Assembly (NCBI RefSeq): GCF_000160555.1
Contig: NZ_GG749278.1
Span: 204,657-268,656, forward strand
Length of the DNA stretch: 64,000 bases
Direction of reading: 5' to 3'
Source of the DNA: Centipeda noxia ATCC 43541
GTDB taxonomy: Bacteria > Bacillota > Negativicutes > Selenomonadales > Selenomonadaceae
Shown: one piece after another, positions 43,561-52,291 of the stretch
Layout of the letters: the number at the start of each line of letters is the position of its first letter
Numbering within the stretch: position 1 is the first letter of the stretch
Notes under the pieces: generated by a model
Seen by the model: only the letters and a program-made list of their open reading frames with translations
Database searches by the model: none
What the model was told of the DNA's origin: nothing
Position numbers and translations under genes: made by a program

Positions 43561-44325
43561 TCAGATCAGAGCGGCCGGCTCATAGTCCTCGGGGAGGATG
43601 CGGCGGAGGAAGCGGCGCGTGCGGTCCTCGCGCGGCGCGGTAAAGATCCTGTGCGCGCTGCCCTCCTCGACAATAACGCCGTCCGACATAAAGATGACGT
43701 GCGTTGCAACATCCTGCGCAAACTTCATCTCATGGGTGACGACGATCATCGTCGTCCCCTCCTCGGCAAGCTGCTTCATCACCTGCAGCACCTCGCCGAC
43801 GAGTTCAGGGTCAAGCGCAGAGGTCGGCTCATCAAAGAGGATGACGTCGGGCTTTGCCGCGATGGCACGCGCAATGCCGACGCGCTGCTGCTGCCCGCCC
43901 GAGAGCTGCGCGGGGTAGTAGTCGGCGCGGTTTTCCATGCCGACCTTGCGCAGCGCCTCCATCGCGGTCTCATGCGCCTGTGCTTTCGGGATGCCGCGCC
44001 CAACCGTGAGCCCGAGCGTTACATTCTCGAGCGCGGTCTTATTGGCAAAGAGGTTGTAGTTCTGAAAGACAAATCCCGTCTTCTTCCGCACATCCGCGAC
44101 CGCCCGATGCGATGCCTCCGCAAGGGAAAGATGCACCCCGTGAAAATCCATCACGCCGCCGTCAGCGCGCTCGAGAAAGTTGAGGCAGCGCAGGAGCGTT
44201 GTCTTGCCGGAGCCGCTGGGCCCCAGGATGACGACGACGTCTCCCTTTTCGACGCTGAGGCTGACATCCTTCAGTACCTCCGTCTGCGCAAAACTCTTGC
44301 GTACATTTTGAACGTGCAGCAGCAT
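43561..44325 (-). CDS. Polar amino acid ABC transporter ATPase
   Basis: A 254-residue ATPase of the GlnQ/HisP type. Walker A is GPSGSGKTT, the Q-loop is [17 protein letters not shown], the signature is [14 protein letters not shown], and Walker B is [22 protein letters not shown] at 44325 has GGGAGGGGAG; the open frame further upstream overlaps the permease gene out of frame. It is the last gene of a five-gene operon with the UroD-family gene, the binding protein and two permeases. Transport of a sulfur amino acid is inferred from the gene neighbourhood. Confidence 0.93.
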   Translation of the reverse strand: MLLHVQNVRKSFAQTEVLKDVSLSVEKGDVVVILGPSGSGKTTLLRCLNFLERADGGVMDFHGVHLSLAEASHRAVADVRKKTGFVFQNYNLFANKTALENVTLGLTVGRGIPKAQAHETAMEALRKVGMENRADYYPAQLSGGQQQRVGIARAIAAKPDVILFDEPTSALDPELVGEVLQVMKQLAEEGTTMIVVTHEMKFAQDVATHVIFMSDGVIVEEGSAHRIFTAPREDRTRRFLRRILPEDYEPAALI

Positions 44326-44344
44326 ATTCTCCCCTCCCAAAGCT

Positions 44345-45052
44345 CTAATTCTGACCGCGGAAAGCTCCGACGCGCCGCTCCGCTGCCGCAAAGAGCAGCT
44401 GAACGACGGTGCAGAGCACAAGATAGACAAGGAACACATCGAGATACGCCTCGATATAGTTGTAGCCGTAGGATGCGGCGACCTTTCCGACCGCCGTGAT
44501 GTCCTTGACCGTCATGAGGAACGCGAGCGATGTTCCCTTGATGAGATTGACCGTAATGTTCGCGATGCTCGGCAGCGCCACGACGAGCGCCTGCGGGATA
44601 ATAACGTGCAAATAGGTCTGCAGCTCGCTGAGCCCGCCCGCCAGTCCCGCCTCCAGCTGTCCCTTCGGGATGGCAAGGAGTGCCGAGCGGAACGCCTCCG
44701 TCAGGAGCGCGATCGTATTGATCGTAAAGATGAAGACGGCGTACCAGAAGGGATCGACCGCCTCAAACACATTGATCTCAAGCCCTATGTCCTTCACGAG
44801 CACGTTGAGCAGACTCGGCAGGAGGCTGTACAGCAAAAGAATCTGCAGAATCAGCGGCGTACCGCGGACAAACGAGACATAAAAGCGCGCGATGCTCCCG
44901 CCGACGCGATAGCCGCGTACGCGCAGAACGGCGAAATAAAACCCAACGGGCGCCGCAAAAATGAGTGCGAGCGCTGTCAGCGAGAGCGTGACGCCTGCTC
45001 CCTGCCATACAAGCAGGAAGGTCTCCTGCATAAAGTCAAGATCCAGCTCCAA
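44345..45052 (-). CDS. Amino acid ABC transporter permease (HisM/GlnP family)
   Basis: A 235-residue inner-membrane permease with about five segments and the EAA loop [22 protein letters not shown] before the fourth. [15 protein letters not shown] is the family's N-terminal signature. It overlaps the partner permease gene by 17 bases and pairs with it as a heterodimer. Confidence 0.92.
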   Translation of the reverse strand: MELDLDFMQETFLLVWQGAGVTLSLTALALIFAAPVGFYFAVLRVRGYRVGGSIARFYVSFVRGTPLILQILLLYSLLPSLLNVLVKDIGLEINVFEAVDPFWYAVFIFTINTIALLTEAFRSALLAIPKGQLEAGLAGGLSELQTYLHVIIPQALVVALPSIANITVNLIKGTSLAFLMTVKDITAVGKVAASYGYNYIEAYLDVFLVYLVLCTVVQLLFAAAERRVGAFRGQN

Positions 45053-45806
45053 CGGCGTCCCCTCCTCTCAGCTGCGTTCCCCCGTGCTTTTCGGCAGACG
45101 CTGCGCGCAGACTCGTCCCTTTGTCCAGACGCTTCTCCAGCCAGTGAAAGACTTGTTCCAGGAGGAGCACCATCACCCAGTAGACGAGCATGCAGGCAAG
45201 ATAGATCTCAATGCCGTACGCGCCAAAATTCTGCGCGATGATGAGATTTCCCTTGCCGATGAGATCAATCAGACCTATCGTATAGGCGAGCGATGCCTCC
45301 TTGAGCAGATTGATCGCCGCGTTGCCGAAGTTCGGCAGCGCAATGATCGCCGTCTGCCCCAGCATCACGTGGCGGAACGCCTGAAACGGCGTGAGTCCTG
45401 CGCTTACCGCGGCCTCATACTGTCCGCGCGGGACAGCGGAATACGCTGCACGAAACACCTCCGAGATGTATGCGCCAAAGAGCAGCGTAAACGTGATGAT
45501 CGCAAAGACGGCCCGGTGCATCGCATTCATATCGTAGCCGAACATCGTATCCAGCAGTTTCGGCAAACCATAGAATACAATGAACAGCAGGACAATCGAC
45601 GGTGTACAGCGCATGACATACACATAGCCGACAACAAGCCAGCGCAGGGGTGCCGGGCCGCCGAGATTCGCCCATGTGATCAGAGCGCCGAGCAGCGAGC
45701 CGAGTGCTATGCTGACGAAACCGACGAGCAGAGTCACATCGAGATAGGAAAGAAGATCCGGCATCACCTGTCCGATCATGCCAATGTCAAATGCCCGTGT
45801 GTCCAC
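45036..45806 (-). CDS. Amino acid ABC transporter permease, second subunit
   Basis: A 256-residue permease with YVMRCTPSIVLLFIVFYGLP at the N-terminal signature and the EAA loop EAAVSAGLTPFQAFRHVML. It has a longer, charged C-terminus than its partner. The start is GTG at 45806, with an AG-rich site upstream. It follows the binding-protein gene by 24 bases. Confidence 0.92.
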   Translation of the reverse strand: MDTRAFDIGMIGQVMPDLLSYLDVTLLVGFVSIALGSLLGALITWANLGGPAPLRWLVVGYVYVMRCTPSIVLLFIVFYGLPKLLDTMFGYDMNAMHRAVFAIITFTLLFGAYISEVFRAAYSAVPRGQYEAAVSAGLTPFQAFRHVMLGQTAIIALPNFGNAAINLLKEASLAYTIGLIDLIGKGNLIIAQNFGAYGIEIYLACMLVYWVMVLLLEQVFHWLEKRLDKGTSLRAASAEKHGGTQLRGGDAVGAGS

Positions 45807-45830
45807 CCTTCGTCCCCCTCAATTCACAGC

Positions 45831-46697
45831 TTACTTCAGATAATCAGAGAGGCTCTCTCCAAAATATTTCTGCTCCAGCTCCGCGATCTTGCCCTCGGCG
45901 CGCAGTTCCTCGATCGCCTTGTCGTACTCATCCGCAAACGCCTGCTCCTTCTTGTTGAAAATCGGGTAGGTCGGAATGCCCTTGTAGCGGATATAGGTCA
46001 GCCTGTCGTTGAACTGATGATAGGGCGCATCCGCGTTCGCGATGTTGTTCTTGTAGCTCAGCTCAACCTCGAAATAACCGTCATACCGTCCCTCCAAGAC
46101 CCAGCTGTATGCGTCCGCAACTTGGAACGACTCGGATGAGGTCAGCTGGATCTGGTTGTCGGGGTTCTCCTTATTATAGGTGTCAATGACCATGTAGCGC
46201 GCATCCTGCGGCGCGATCGGCACAAGCTTTCCGCTGAACTTCGCAAAGGACGGGAGATCCGTGATCTCACCCGCATTCTCCTTGCGGATCGCAAGGCCAA
46301 TGACGCTGGCGCCGATGTTATTCTTCGGGAAGACATATTTCTTCTTGCGCGCGTCCGTGATCCAAATCCCCTTGGTACCGACCGTGTATTTCCCCGACTC
46401 GACGCCGATCAGCAGATCGTCGTCCGAGGTCGGTACAAACTGGAACTCGTACTGCGGCAGCTTCTTTGCCACTTCCTTCATCACAGCGACCTCAAAGCCG
46501 TCGGATTCCCCCTTCTCATTGACGAAGTCATAGGGCACATAGTAGTTCGTATGTGCGACGGTAATGACCTTCTTGCCGTCCGCAGACTTCGCGCCGCCGT
46601 CTGCACCGCTCTCCTTGCCGCAGCCGGCGAGTCCTGCAGCAAGTGCCGCTGCGATCAGTCCCGTAAGTGCCGCCTTGCCGATTTTCTTGAAATTCAT
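45831..46697 (-). CDS. Amino acid-binding lipoprotein of the ABC importer
   Basis: A 288-residue solute-binding protein. The lipoprotein signal ends LAGLAGC (Cys26). The family-3 fold follows: ITVAHTNYYVPYDFVNEKGE, SDGFEVAVMKEVAKKL and TSDDDLLIGVESGKY (usual ligand-contact area). It catches its ligand outside the inner membrane and hands it to the two permeases. The usual Arg in the SMTIT-R region is less clear than in arginine or histidine binders (WITDARKKKYVF). Cystine, methionine or a related sulfur compound is plausible from context. Confidence 0.92.
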   Translation of the reverse strand: MNFKKIGKAALTGLIAAALAAGLAGCGKESGADGGAKSADGKKVITVAHTNYYVPYDFVNEKGESDGFEVAVMKEVAKKLPQYEFQFVPTSDDDLLIGVESGKYTVGTKGIWITDARKKKYVFPKNNIGASVIGLAIRKENAGEITDLPSFAKFSGKLVPIAPQDARYMVIDTYNKENPDNQIQLTSSESFQVADAYSWVLEGRYDGYFEVELSYKNNIANADAPYHQFNDRLTYIRYKGIPTYPIFNKKEQAFADEYDKAIEELRAEGKIAELEQKYFGESLSDYLK

Positions 46698-46712
46698 CGT
46701 ACTTCCTCCCTC

Positions 46713-47717
46713 TTAGGCCCCGCGCGCCGCGCTGCGCACCCACTCAAACCGCTGCCAGTCCGTATCCGAAGGTACGGTGCAGTCTGCACCGAGGATAACG
46801 CCGGTACGCCCCGCCGCCGCAAGAATGCGGCGCGTCTCCGCCTCGACCTCTGCGCGCGTGCCGCTGCAGAGGACATCATTCGGCAGATTGCCGAATCCGC
46901 CGAGCAGCGCATGCTGCGGGAAAATCTTCTTTCCCTCTTCGAGCGGAACGCCCTCGACAACCGCCGCCCAGTTGATCGTCTTCGCCTCGTAGTCCTTGTA
47001 CCAGTCGAGCTCATTGCGATGCCCGAGATAGCCGCAGATGTGCAGAATGTTGTACGCACTCGCATGATTCGCCGCACGCAGGATCTCCTTCTCGCCCGGC
47101 GCAAACACTTCATCGTAAAGCGCACGATCCGCACTCCCCGCAAGGTTCTGAAGGCTGAAGTAGACGCCCGTCGCGCCGCCTTCTTTGATAATGCGCTCTG
47201 CGAGTTTTGCAATATCGGCGGAGATGACATCGAATGCGGCGCGCACCGCAGCCTTGTCCTCCTGGATCAGTTGGGCAAGGAATTTCTCATTCTCAGAGAT
47301 TGTGCCCGGGCGGACGAACTTCAAAATCGTCCCCGCGCAAAAGAGGTTGTAGAACATGGCAATATCGCTGCCGTAACGCCGCGTGAGCTCCTTGGCATAG
47401 GCAACCTGGCGGACAAAATACGGATCGTCGTCCGAAAGCGGCTGTATCTTTGCAAGTTCCGCCGCCGTCGTCGCCTTTTGGATCGCGGGATTGCGATAGG
47501 CGAAAAAGCCGTCCGTCATGATCTTTACAAAATCCGGCTGGACCTCGTCAATGTAGCGAATCTCGCCCTCGAGCAGCTGCTTTTCGAGCTCCGGATGCGT
47601 GAACGCGTCCGCATGCGTCTCATCTTTGAGGAAGTGGAACCAAAAGCCCGACGGCACACGTTCCACCTCTTTGCGGTCCATTGCATTCAGAACCAGCTCT
47701 TTCTTCGATAGCGCCAT
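46713..47717 (-). CDS. UroD-family methyltransferase-like protein (MtaA/CmuA type)
   Basis: The 334-residue protein has the uroporphyrinogen decarboxylase fold. It lacks the HemE N-terminal Arg motif but has the zinc-binding pattern of the methyltransferase branch: His226 and Cys228 in HICGYLGH, and Cys313 in ILGADCTVPSDT. Such enzymes move methyl groups between a corrinoid protein and a thiol or other acceptor. It is the first gene of the amino acid importer operon, 15 bases before the binding-protein gene, and is divergent from the cystathionine lyase gene. Demethylation or transmethylation of the imported compound is a reasonable but untested idea. Confidence 0.85.
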   Translation of the reverse strand: MALSKKELVLNAMDRKEVERVPSGFWFHFLKDETHADAFTHPELEKQLLEGEIRYIDEVQPDFVKIMTDGFFAYRNPAIQKATTAAELAKIQPLSDDDPYFVRQVAYAKELTRRYGSDIAMFYNLFCAGTILKFVRPGTISENEKFLAQLIQEDKAAVRAAFDVISADIAKLAERIIKEGGATGVYFSLQNLAGSADRALYDEVFAPGEKEILRAANHASAYNILHICGYLGHRNELDWYKDYEAKTINWAAVVEGVPLEEGKKIFPQHALLGGFGNLPNDVLCSGTRAEVEAETRRILAAAGRTGVILGADCTVPSDTDWQRFEWVRSAARGA

Positions 47718-47777
47718 AATGTTACTCCCTTTCGTAAAACATTGTTTGTATATAGGTTTTTACTTTATTGTTTCGTC

Positions 47778-47806
47778 ATCATACAACAGATTAACATAGT
47801 TGTCAA
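47778..47806 (-). promoter_or_regulatory. Promoter of UroD-family gene and ABC importer
   Basis: On the minus strand, TTGACA (47801-47806), 17 bases, TATGAT (47778-47783). TGTTTGTATAT at 47743-47753 lies in the leader and recurs at the cysK promoter. Confidence 0.8.
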
Positions 47807-47828
47807 GCAGGTTTTATATATTTTTTGA

Positions 47829-47858
47829 TTGACAGAGTGTCCGCATGGCTATTATAAT
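47829..47858 (+). promoter_or_regulatory. Promoter of cystathionine lyase and malY-type genes
   Basis: TTGACA (47829-47834), 18 bases, TATAAT (47853-47858); both boxes are perfect. No SAM riboswitch or T-box is present in the short leader. Confidence 0.85.
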
Positions 47859-47904
47859 GTCATCAACCATATGATAGAAGCAATGCATCAGGGGAGGATA
47901 TATT

Positions 47905-49059
47905 ATGAAAGATTTCTCTGCAGAGGTACACGGCTGTCACCGCTACGATGCGACGGGGGCACTCAGCAGCCCCGTCTATCTGTCGGCGACGTTCCGCCAT
48001 CCCGCATTCCGTCAGAGCACCGGCTATGACTACGGCCGCGTCGCGAATCCGACGCGCAGTGCTCTCGAGCAGGCAGTTGCGCTCCTCGAGGGCGGGGGGC
48101 GCGCATGGGCGCTCTCCTCGGGAATGGCCGCGATCAATCTTGTCTTTGCCCTCTGCAGTCCGGGCGACCACGCACTCCTGCCCGAGGATCTCTACGGCGG
48201 TACCGTACGCCTCGCAAATGATATATACAGCCGTTACGGCATCACCTTCGACTATGTCGATATGCGCGACACGGCGCTCGTCCGTGCGAAGATGCGCCGT
48301 GAGACGAAGGTCGTCCTCATCGAGACGCCCTCCAACCCGATGATGTTCATCACGGACATCCGTGCGCTTGCGGATATCGCCCACGAGTACAAGGCTCTGC
48401 TTGTCGCAGACAACACATTTCTCTCTCCGCATTTCCAAAAGCCGCTCGATCTCGGCGCAGATATCGTTGTCGAGAGCGGCACGAAGTATCTCTGCGGCCA
48501 CAATGACGTGATCTGCGGCTTCCTTGCGGTAAAGGATGCAGAATCCGATCTCGCAAAGGAACTCGAACTGCTGGTCAAATCCGAGGGGCCGAATCTCTCC
48601 CCGATGGACTCCTGGCTGATGCTGCGCAGTCTCAAGACGCTGGGTGTCCGCATCGAGCGCCAGTCAGAGAGCGCTCTTACGATCGCAAAGTGGCTGCCCT
48701 CCCTGCCCGAGGTTACGGACGTCTACTATCCGGGTCTCTCCGATCATCCGGGCTTCGCTCTTCAGCAGAGCCAGAGCAAAGGATTCGGCGGCATGATCTC
48801 CTTTAAGGTGCAGACAGCCGCGATTGCGCAGAACGTCCTCGCACATCTGAAGCTCATCGCGTTCGCTGAGAGCCTCGGCGGCGTCGAGAGTCTCCTCACC
48901 TATCCCATCGTCCAGACCCATGCAGAGATGCCGCATGAGCTGATTGAGCGCACGGGGCTCGACGATCGCCTCCTGCGCCTGTCCGTCGGTCTTGAGGACG
49001 CGGACGATCTGAAGGACGATCTCGCGCAGGCACTGCACGCTGCCGCGCAGAAAGGATAA
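47905..49059 (+). CDS. Cystathionine gamma-synthase/lyase family PLP enzyme
   Basis: The 384-residue Cys/Met-metabolism PLP enzyme has SSGMAAINLV for the cofactor phosphate, ETPSNPMM, the PLP-ring Asp in LLVADNTFLSP, and the Schiff-base Lys194 in ESGTKYLCGHND. The usual HSxTKYxGGHSD reads ESGTKYLCGHND here. The family covers cystathionine gamma-synthase, gamma-lyase, O-acetylhomoserine sulfhydrylase and methionine gamma-lyase; sequence alone does not pick one. RBS GGGGAGG. The MalY-type gene follows after 5 bases. Confidence 0.88.
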   Translation: MKDFSAEVHGCHRYDATGALSSPVYLSATFRHPAFRQSTGYDYGRVANPTRSALEQAVALLEGGGRAWALSSGMAAINLVFALCSPGDHALLPEDLYGGTVRLANDIYSRYGITFDYVDMRDTALVRAKMRRETKVVLIETPSNPMMFITDIRALADIAHEYKALLVADNTFLSPHFQKPLDLGADIVVESGTKYLCGHNDVICGFLAVKDAESDLAKELELLVKSEGPNLSPMDSWLMLRSLKTLGVRIERQSESALTIAKWLPSLPEVTDVYYPGLSDHPGFALQQSQSKGFGGMISFKVQTAAIAQNVLAHLKLIAFAESLGGVESLLTYPIVQTHAEMPHELIERTGLDDRLLRLSVGLEDADDLKDDLAQALHAAAQKG

Positions 49060-49064
49060 CGATC

Positions 49065-50234
49065 ATGCCTGCTAATTTTGACGAAATCATCGACCGCCGC
49101 AATACCTCGAGCATCAAATATGACTTTGCCGCCGAGCGCGGCTATCCGAAGGATGTTCTGCCCTTCTGGGTCGCCGATATGGACTTTCGCACGCCGGCCC
49201 CCGTCATCGAGGCGCTGAAGCAGCGTGCCGAGCACGGCATCTTCGGCTACACGCAGCCAAAGGACGATTACTTCACCGTCCTGCAGAACTGGTTCCGCAC
49301 ACGCCACGACTGGGAGGTGGAGCGGCGCGATCTCGTCATCACACCCGGCGTCGTCTTTGCCGTCGCAACGGCGATTCGCGCCTTTACAGAGCCGGGCGAC
49401 GGTGTGCTGATCCAGCAGCCGGTCTACTATCCCTTTGCCAATATGATTCGGCAAAACAAACGTGTTCTCGCCGACAATCCCCTGCAGCTCACGGACGGCT
49501 GCTATACAATCGATCTCAGGGACTTTGAGCAGAAGATCCTCACGCACAAGGTCAAGCTCTTTATCCTGTGCAGCCCGCACAATCCCGTCGGGCGCGTCTG
49601 GCGTCGGTCGGAGCTTGAGCAGCTTGCCGCCGTCTGCCTGCGTCACAACGTTATTGTCATCGCAGATGAGATTCACGAGGAGTTCATACGCCCGGGCTTC
49701 CGGCACATCCCGTTCGCCTCGCTTTCCCCGGAGGCTGCAGCCGTCACCGTCACCTGCACCTCGCCGAGCAAGACCTTTAACCTCGCGGGGCTTCAGATCT
49801 CGAATATCTTCATTCGAAATGAAGATTTGCGCAGCCGTTTCAAAAAGGAGCTCAGCGCAACCGGATACGATGAGCCGAATACGCTCGGCCTTGCAGGCGC
49901 AAAGGCGGCATACGAGCACGGTGCCGCCTGGCTCTCGGAACTCCTCGCCTACGTGGAGGAAAACTATGCGCGCACGAAGGAATTCCTCGCGGAACACCTG
50001 CCGAAGGTAAAGATCATCGAGCCCGAGGGCACGTATCTCCTCTGGCTGGACTTTCGCGCCTGCGGACTTTCGGATGAAGACCTCAACGGGAAGATCATCC
50101 GCGAGGCGCATCTCTGGCTCGACGACGGTCCGATCTTCGGCGCAGGGGGCAGCGGCTTCCAGCGCATCAATATCGCCTGCCCCTGGGCGACGCTCGAAAC
50201 GGGACTCAGAAACCTCGCGAATGCATTTCGCTGA
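49065..50234 (+). CDS. MalY/PatB-type cystathionine beta-lyase
   Basis: A 389-residue fold-type I enzyme of the MalY/PatB branch. PFWVADMDFRTPAPVIEALK and the FGYTQP substrate region are typical, ILCSPHNPVGRVW and IADEIHEEF position the cofactor, and Lys236 in SPSKTFNLAGLQ forms the Schiff base. It splits C-S bonds, for example cystathionine to homocysteine, pyruvate and ammonia. It lies in the same transcript as the gene before it; together they could run trans-sulfuration in either direction. Confidence 0.93.
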   Translation: MPANFDEIIDRRNTSSIKYDFAAERGYPKDVLPFWVADMDFRTPAPVIEALKQRAEHGIFGYTQPKDDYFTVLQNWFRTRHDWEVERRDLVITPGVVFAVATAIRAFTEPGDGVLIQQPVYYPFANMIRQNKRVLADNPLQLTDGCYTIDLRDFEQKILTHKVKLFILCSPHNPVGRVWRRSELEQLAAVCLRHNVIVIADEIHEEFIRPGFRHIPFASLSPEAAAVTVTCTSPSKTFNLAGLQISNIFIRNEDLRSRFKKELSATGYDEPNTLGLAGAKAAYEHGAAWLSELLAYVEENYARTKEFLAEHLPKVKIIEPEGTYLLWLDFRACGLSDEDLNGKIIREAHLWLDDGPIFGAGGSGFQRINIACPWATLETGLRNLANAFR

Positions 50235-50249
50235 GTATCTTCCTGCACA

Positions 50250-50282
50250 AAAGCGTCTCATCCGTATTGGATGAGACGCTTT
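50250..50282. terminator. Bidirectional terminator
   Basis: AAAGCGTCTCATCC and its complement flank a five-base loop. Between the malY-type gene (plus) and cysK (minus). Confidence 0.88.
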
Positions 50283-50330
50283 CCTTTTGCCCGAAACGAT
50301 GCGGCGCAGGAGCCGCACCATTTCAATTTT

Positions 50331-51266
50331 TTATTTATCCTGGAAGAGATCCGTCGAGAGATAGCGGTCGCCGCTGTCCGGGAGGAGGACGACGATCGTC
50401 TTGCCGGCAAAGTCCGGACGCTTGGCGAGCTCTGTCGCCGCTGCAAGCACCGCGCCGGAGGAAATGCCGACAAGCACGCCTTCGCGGCGCGCAAACTCTT
50501 TGCCGTAGGCAAAGGCATCCTCGTTCTTCACCTGGATGATCTCGTCGTAGACCTTCGTATCGAGCGTCGCCGGGACGAACCCCGCGCCGATGCCCTGAAT
50601 CTTGTGCGGGCCCGGCTTGCCGCCCGAAAGCACAGGGGAGTCCGCCGGCTCCACAGCAACCACGTGAACAGAGGGCTTCTTGCCCTTGAGATAGTGACCG
50701 ACACCCGAAACCGTACCGCCGGTACCGACGCCGGACACGAACGCATCCACACTGCCGTCCGTATCCGCCCAGATCTCCGGTCCCGTCGTACGCTCATGCA
50801 CCGCCGGATTTGCAGGGTTCTCGAACTGCGAAGGGATGAACGAGTTCGGGATCTCCTTATGCAGCTCCTCGGCGCGTGCGATCGCGCCCTTCATCCCCTG
50901 CGAACCGTCCGTCAGGACGATCTCCGCCCCATAGGCCTTGAGGAGGTTGCGGCGCTCCACGCTCATCGTCTCCGGCATCGTGAGAATCGCGCGGTAGCCG
51001 CGTGCCGCAGCGACGGAGGCAATGCCGATGCCCGTGTTGCCGCTCGTCGGCTCGATCAGCGTCGCCCCCGGCGCAATCTTGCCGTCCTTCTCCGCCTGCT
51101 CGATCATCGCGATCGCAATACGATCCTTGACCGATCCCGCCGGATTAAAATACTCGAGCTTCACGAGCAGATTTGCCCTGAGGCCGTGCGCCTTTGCAAA
51201 GGATTTTGCCGCGAGCAGCGGGGTCCCTCCAATGAGCTCCGTAATACTCTGATAAACATTCGCCAT
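50331..51266 (-). CDS. cysK: Cysteine synthase A
   Basis: Makes cysteine from O-acetylserine and sulfide. The 311-residue protein has the PLP Lys47 in [11 protein letters not shown], the substrate loop [10 protein letters not shown], the phosphate-binding [11 protein letters not shown] and the C-terminal [15 protein letters not shown]. High identity to CysK is expected from these blocks. It is monocistronic, with a strong promoter that carries the same TGTTTGTATAT motif as the UroD/ABC operon. Confidence 0.97.
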   Translation of the reverse strand: MANVYQSITELIGGTPLLAAKSFAKAHGLRANLLVKLEYFNPAGSVKDRIAIAMIEQAEKDGKIAPGATLIEPTSGNTGIGIASVAAARGYRAILTMPETMSVERRNLLKAYGAEIVLTDGSQGMKGAIARAEELHKEIPNSFIPSQFENPANPAVHERTTGPEIWADTDGSVDAFVSGVGTGGTVSGVGHYLKGKKPSVHVVAVEPADSPVLSGGKPGPHKIQGIGAGFVPATLDTKVYDEIIQVKNEDAFAYGKEFARREGVLVGISSGAVLAAATELAKRPDFAGKTIVVLLPDSGDRYLSTDLFQDK

Positions 51267-51329
51267 AATGCACTTCTCCTTTATTCCCCAGACAGCGATA
51301 TAGTAAACATATCTAAGAAGTATGTTTGT

Positions 51330-51358
51330 ATATTACTCCGTTTTTCCCATTCTGTCAA
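51330..51358 (-). promoter_or_regulatory. cysK promoter with possible operator
   Basis: On the minus strand, TTGACA (51353-51358), 17 bases, TAATAT (51330-51335). AAACATA and TATGTTT (51305-51311 and 51321-51327) form an inverted repeat at the start-point region and overlap the shared TGTTTGTATAT motif (51323-51333). Confidence 0.75.
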
Positions 51359-51385
51359 GACATGAAAGAAGAAAAAGCAGAAGCG

Positions 51386-52252
51386 TTACAGCTTCTGCTC
51401 GGAAAGTCTCTGTTCATGCGTGTCGACGAGGGCGGAGGAGTCTCGCTTCACGCTGAGCAGCATGTAGTAGACCGCCTCAATCACTGCCGTCATGCTGAGA
51501 CGCGTCGAGGAAAAACTGAAGGTGCGGAAAAACATCCGCTCCTGCGACACGGCATGGAGCACACGATCGCTGACGCGCGCAATGGAGGAGTGCACCTGAT
51601 TCGTCACGAGGACAATGTACGCTCCCCTGCCGCGCGCCGCCGAGACAATACGCATGAGGTCCTTGGTCTCTCCCGAGGCAGAGATCGCGAGAAGCACATC
51701 ATCGGGCGTCGCCGTGTGCATCATCGCGAGCATGTTCTCCCACACAGGCGCGGAGATTGCCGTAAGACCGAGCTCGTTGAACTTGTAGGCGGCATCCATG
51801 GCCACGGGAATGGTGTTGCCCATCGCCGCGCAGAAAATGAACCGTGCCGCCCGGATCCGCTCGACCACGGAGCGAAATACGGCGGGATCGATCTCCGCGA
51901 GCGTCTGACGCAGCTCCTCCTGTTTGCTGGCGAAGATATTGCGCAAAGACACATCCATCCGCGCGCAGTCAAGTTCATTGGAACCGACAATAGGCGCCCC
52001 GTCCGAGGGTTTTGTCGCCATCTCCTTTGCCATGTTGATCTTCAGGTGGTGAAAGCCGTTGCAGCCGCATTTCTTGCAGAAGCGGACCACCGTTGCATCG
52101 CTCGTTCCGCACGCCGCAGCGAGATCTGAGACCGTCATGTCGACGACCTTCGCCTCGTTCTGCAGCACATAGTCCGCAAGGCGCTTCTCCGCGTCAAAGA
52201 GTACGGGATAGATCGAAAAAATTTTCTCCAAAATGCTTACTGGCTCAGACAA
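51386..52252 (-). CDS. RpiR/MurR-family transcriptional regulator
   Basis: The 288-residue regulator has an N-terminal HTH_6 domain (about 1-80: DLAAACGTSDATVVRFCKKC) and a C-terminal SIS sugar-phosphate-binding domain (about 130-265: AARFIFCAAMGNTIPVAMDA, AISASGETKDLMRIV). RpiR proteins sense phosphosugars and control sugar operons. It lies 39 bases after the SorE-like gene, at the 3' end of the PTS operon, so it probably regulates that operon in response to the sugar phosphate. Confidence 0.92.
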   Translation of the reverse strand: MSEPVSILEKIFSIYPVLFDAEKRLADYVLQNEAKVVDMTVSDLAAACGTSDATVVRFCKKCGCNGFHHLKINMAKEMATKPSDGAPIVGSNELDCARMDVSLRNIFASKQEELRQTLAEIDPAVFRSVVERIRAARFIFCAAMGNTIPVAMDAAYKFNELGLTAISAPVWENMLAMMHTATPDDVLLAISASGETKDLMRIVSAARGRGAYIVLVTNQVHSSIARVSDRVLHAVSQERMFFRTFSFSSTRLSMTAVIEAVYYMLLSVKRDSSALVDTHEQRLSEQKL

Positions 52253-52291
52253 GGGTCTATTCCTTTCCCTCTCGGCTACACATAAATAGGC

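Noticed and set aside
47718..47904. SAM riboswitch or S-box at the divergent sulfur promoters
   Set aside because: Both leaders are short and lack the conserved core; promoters lie within 50-60 bases of the starts.
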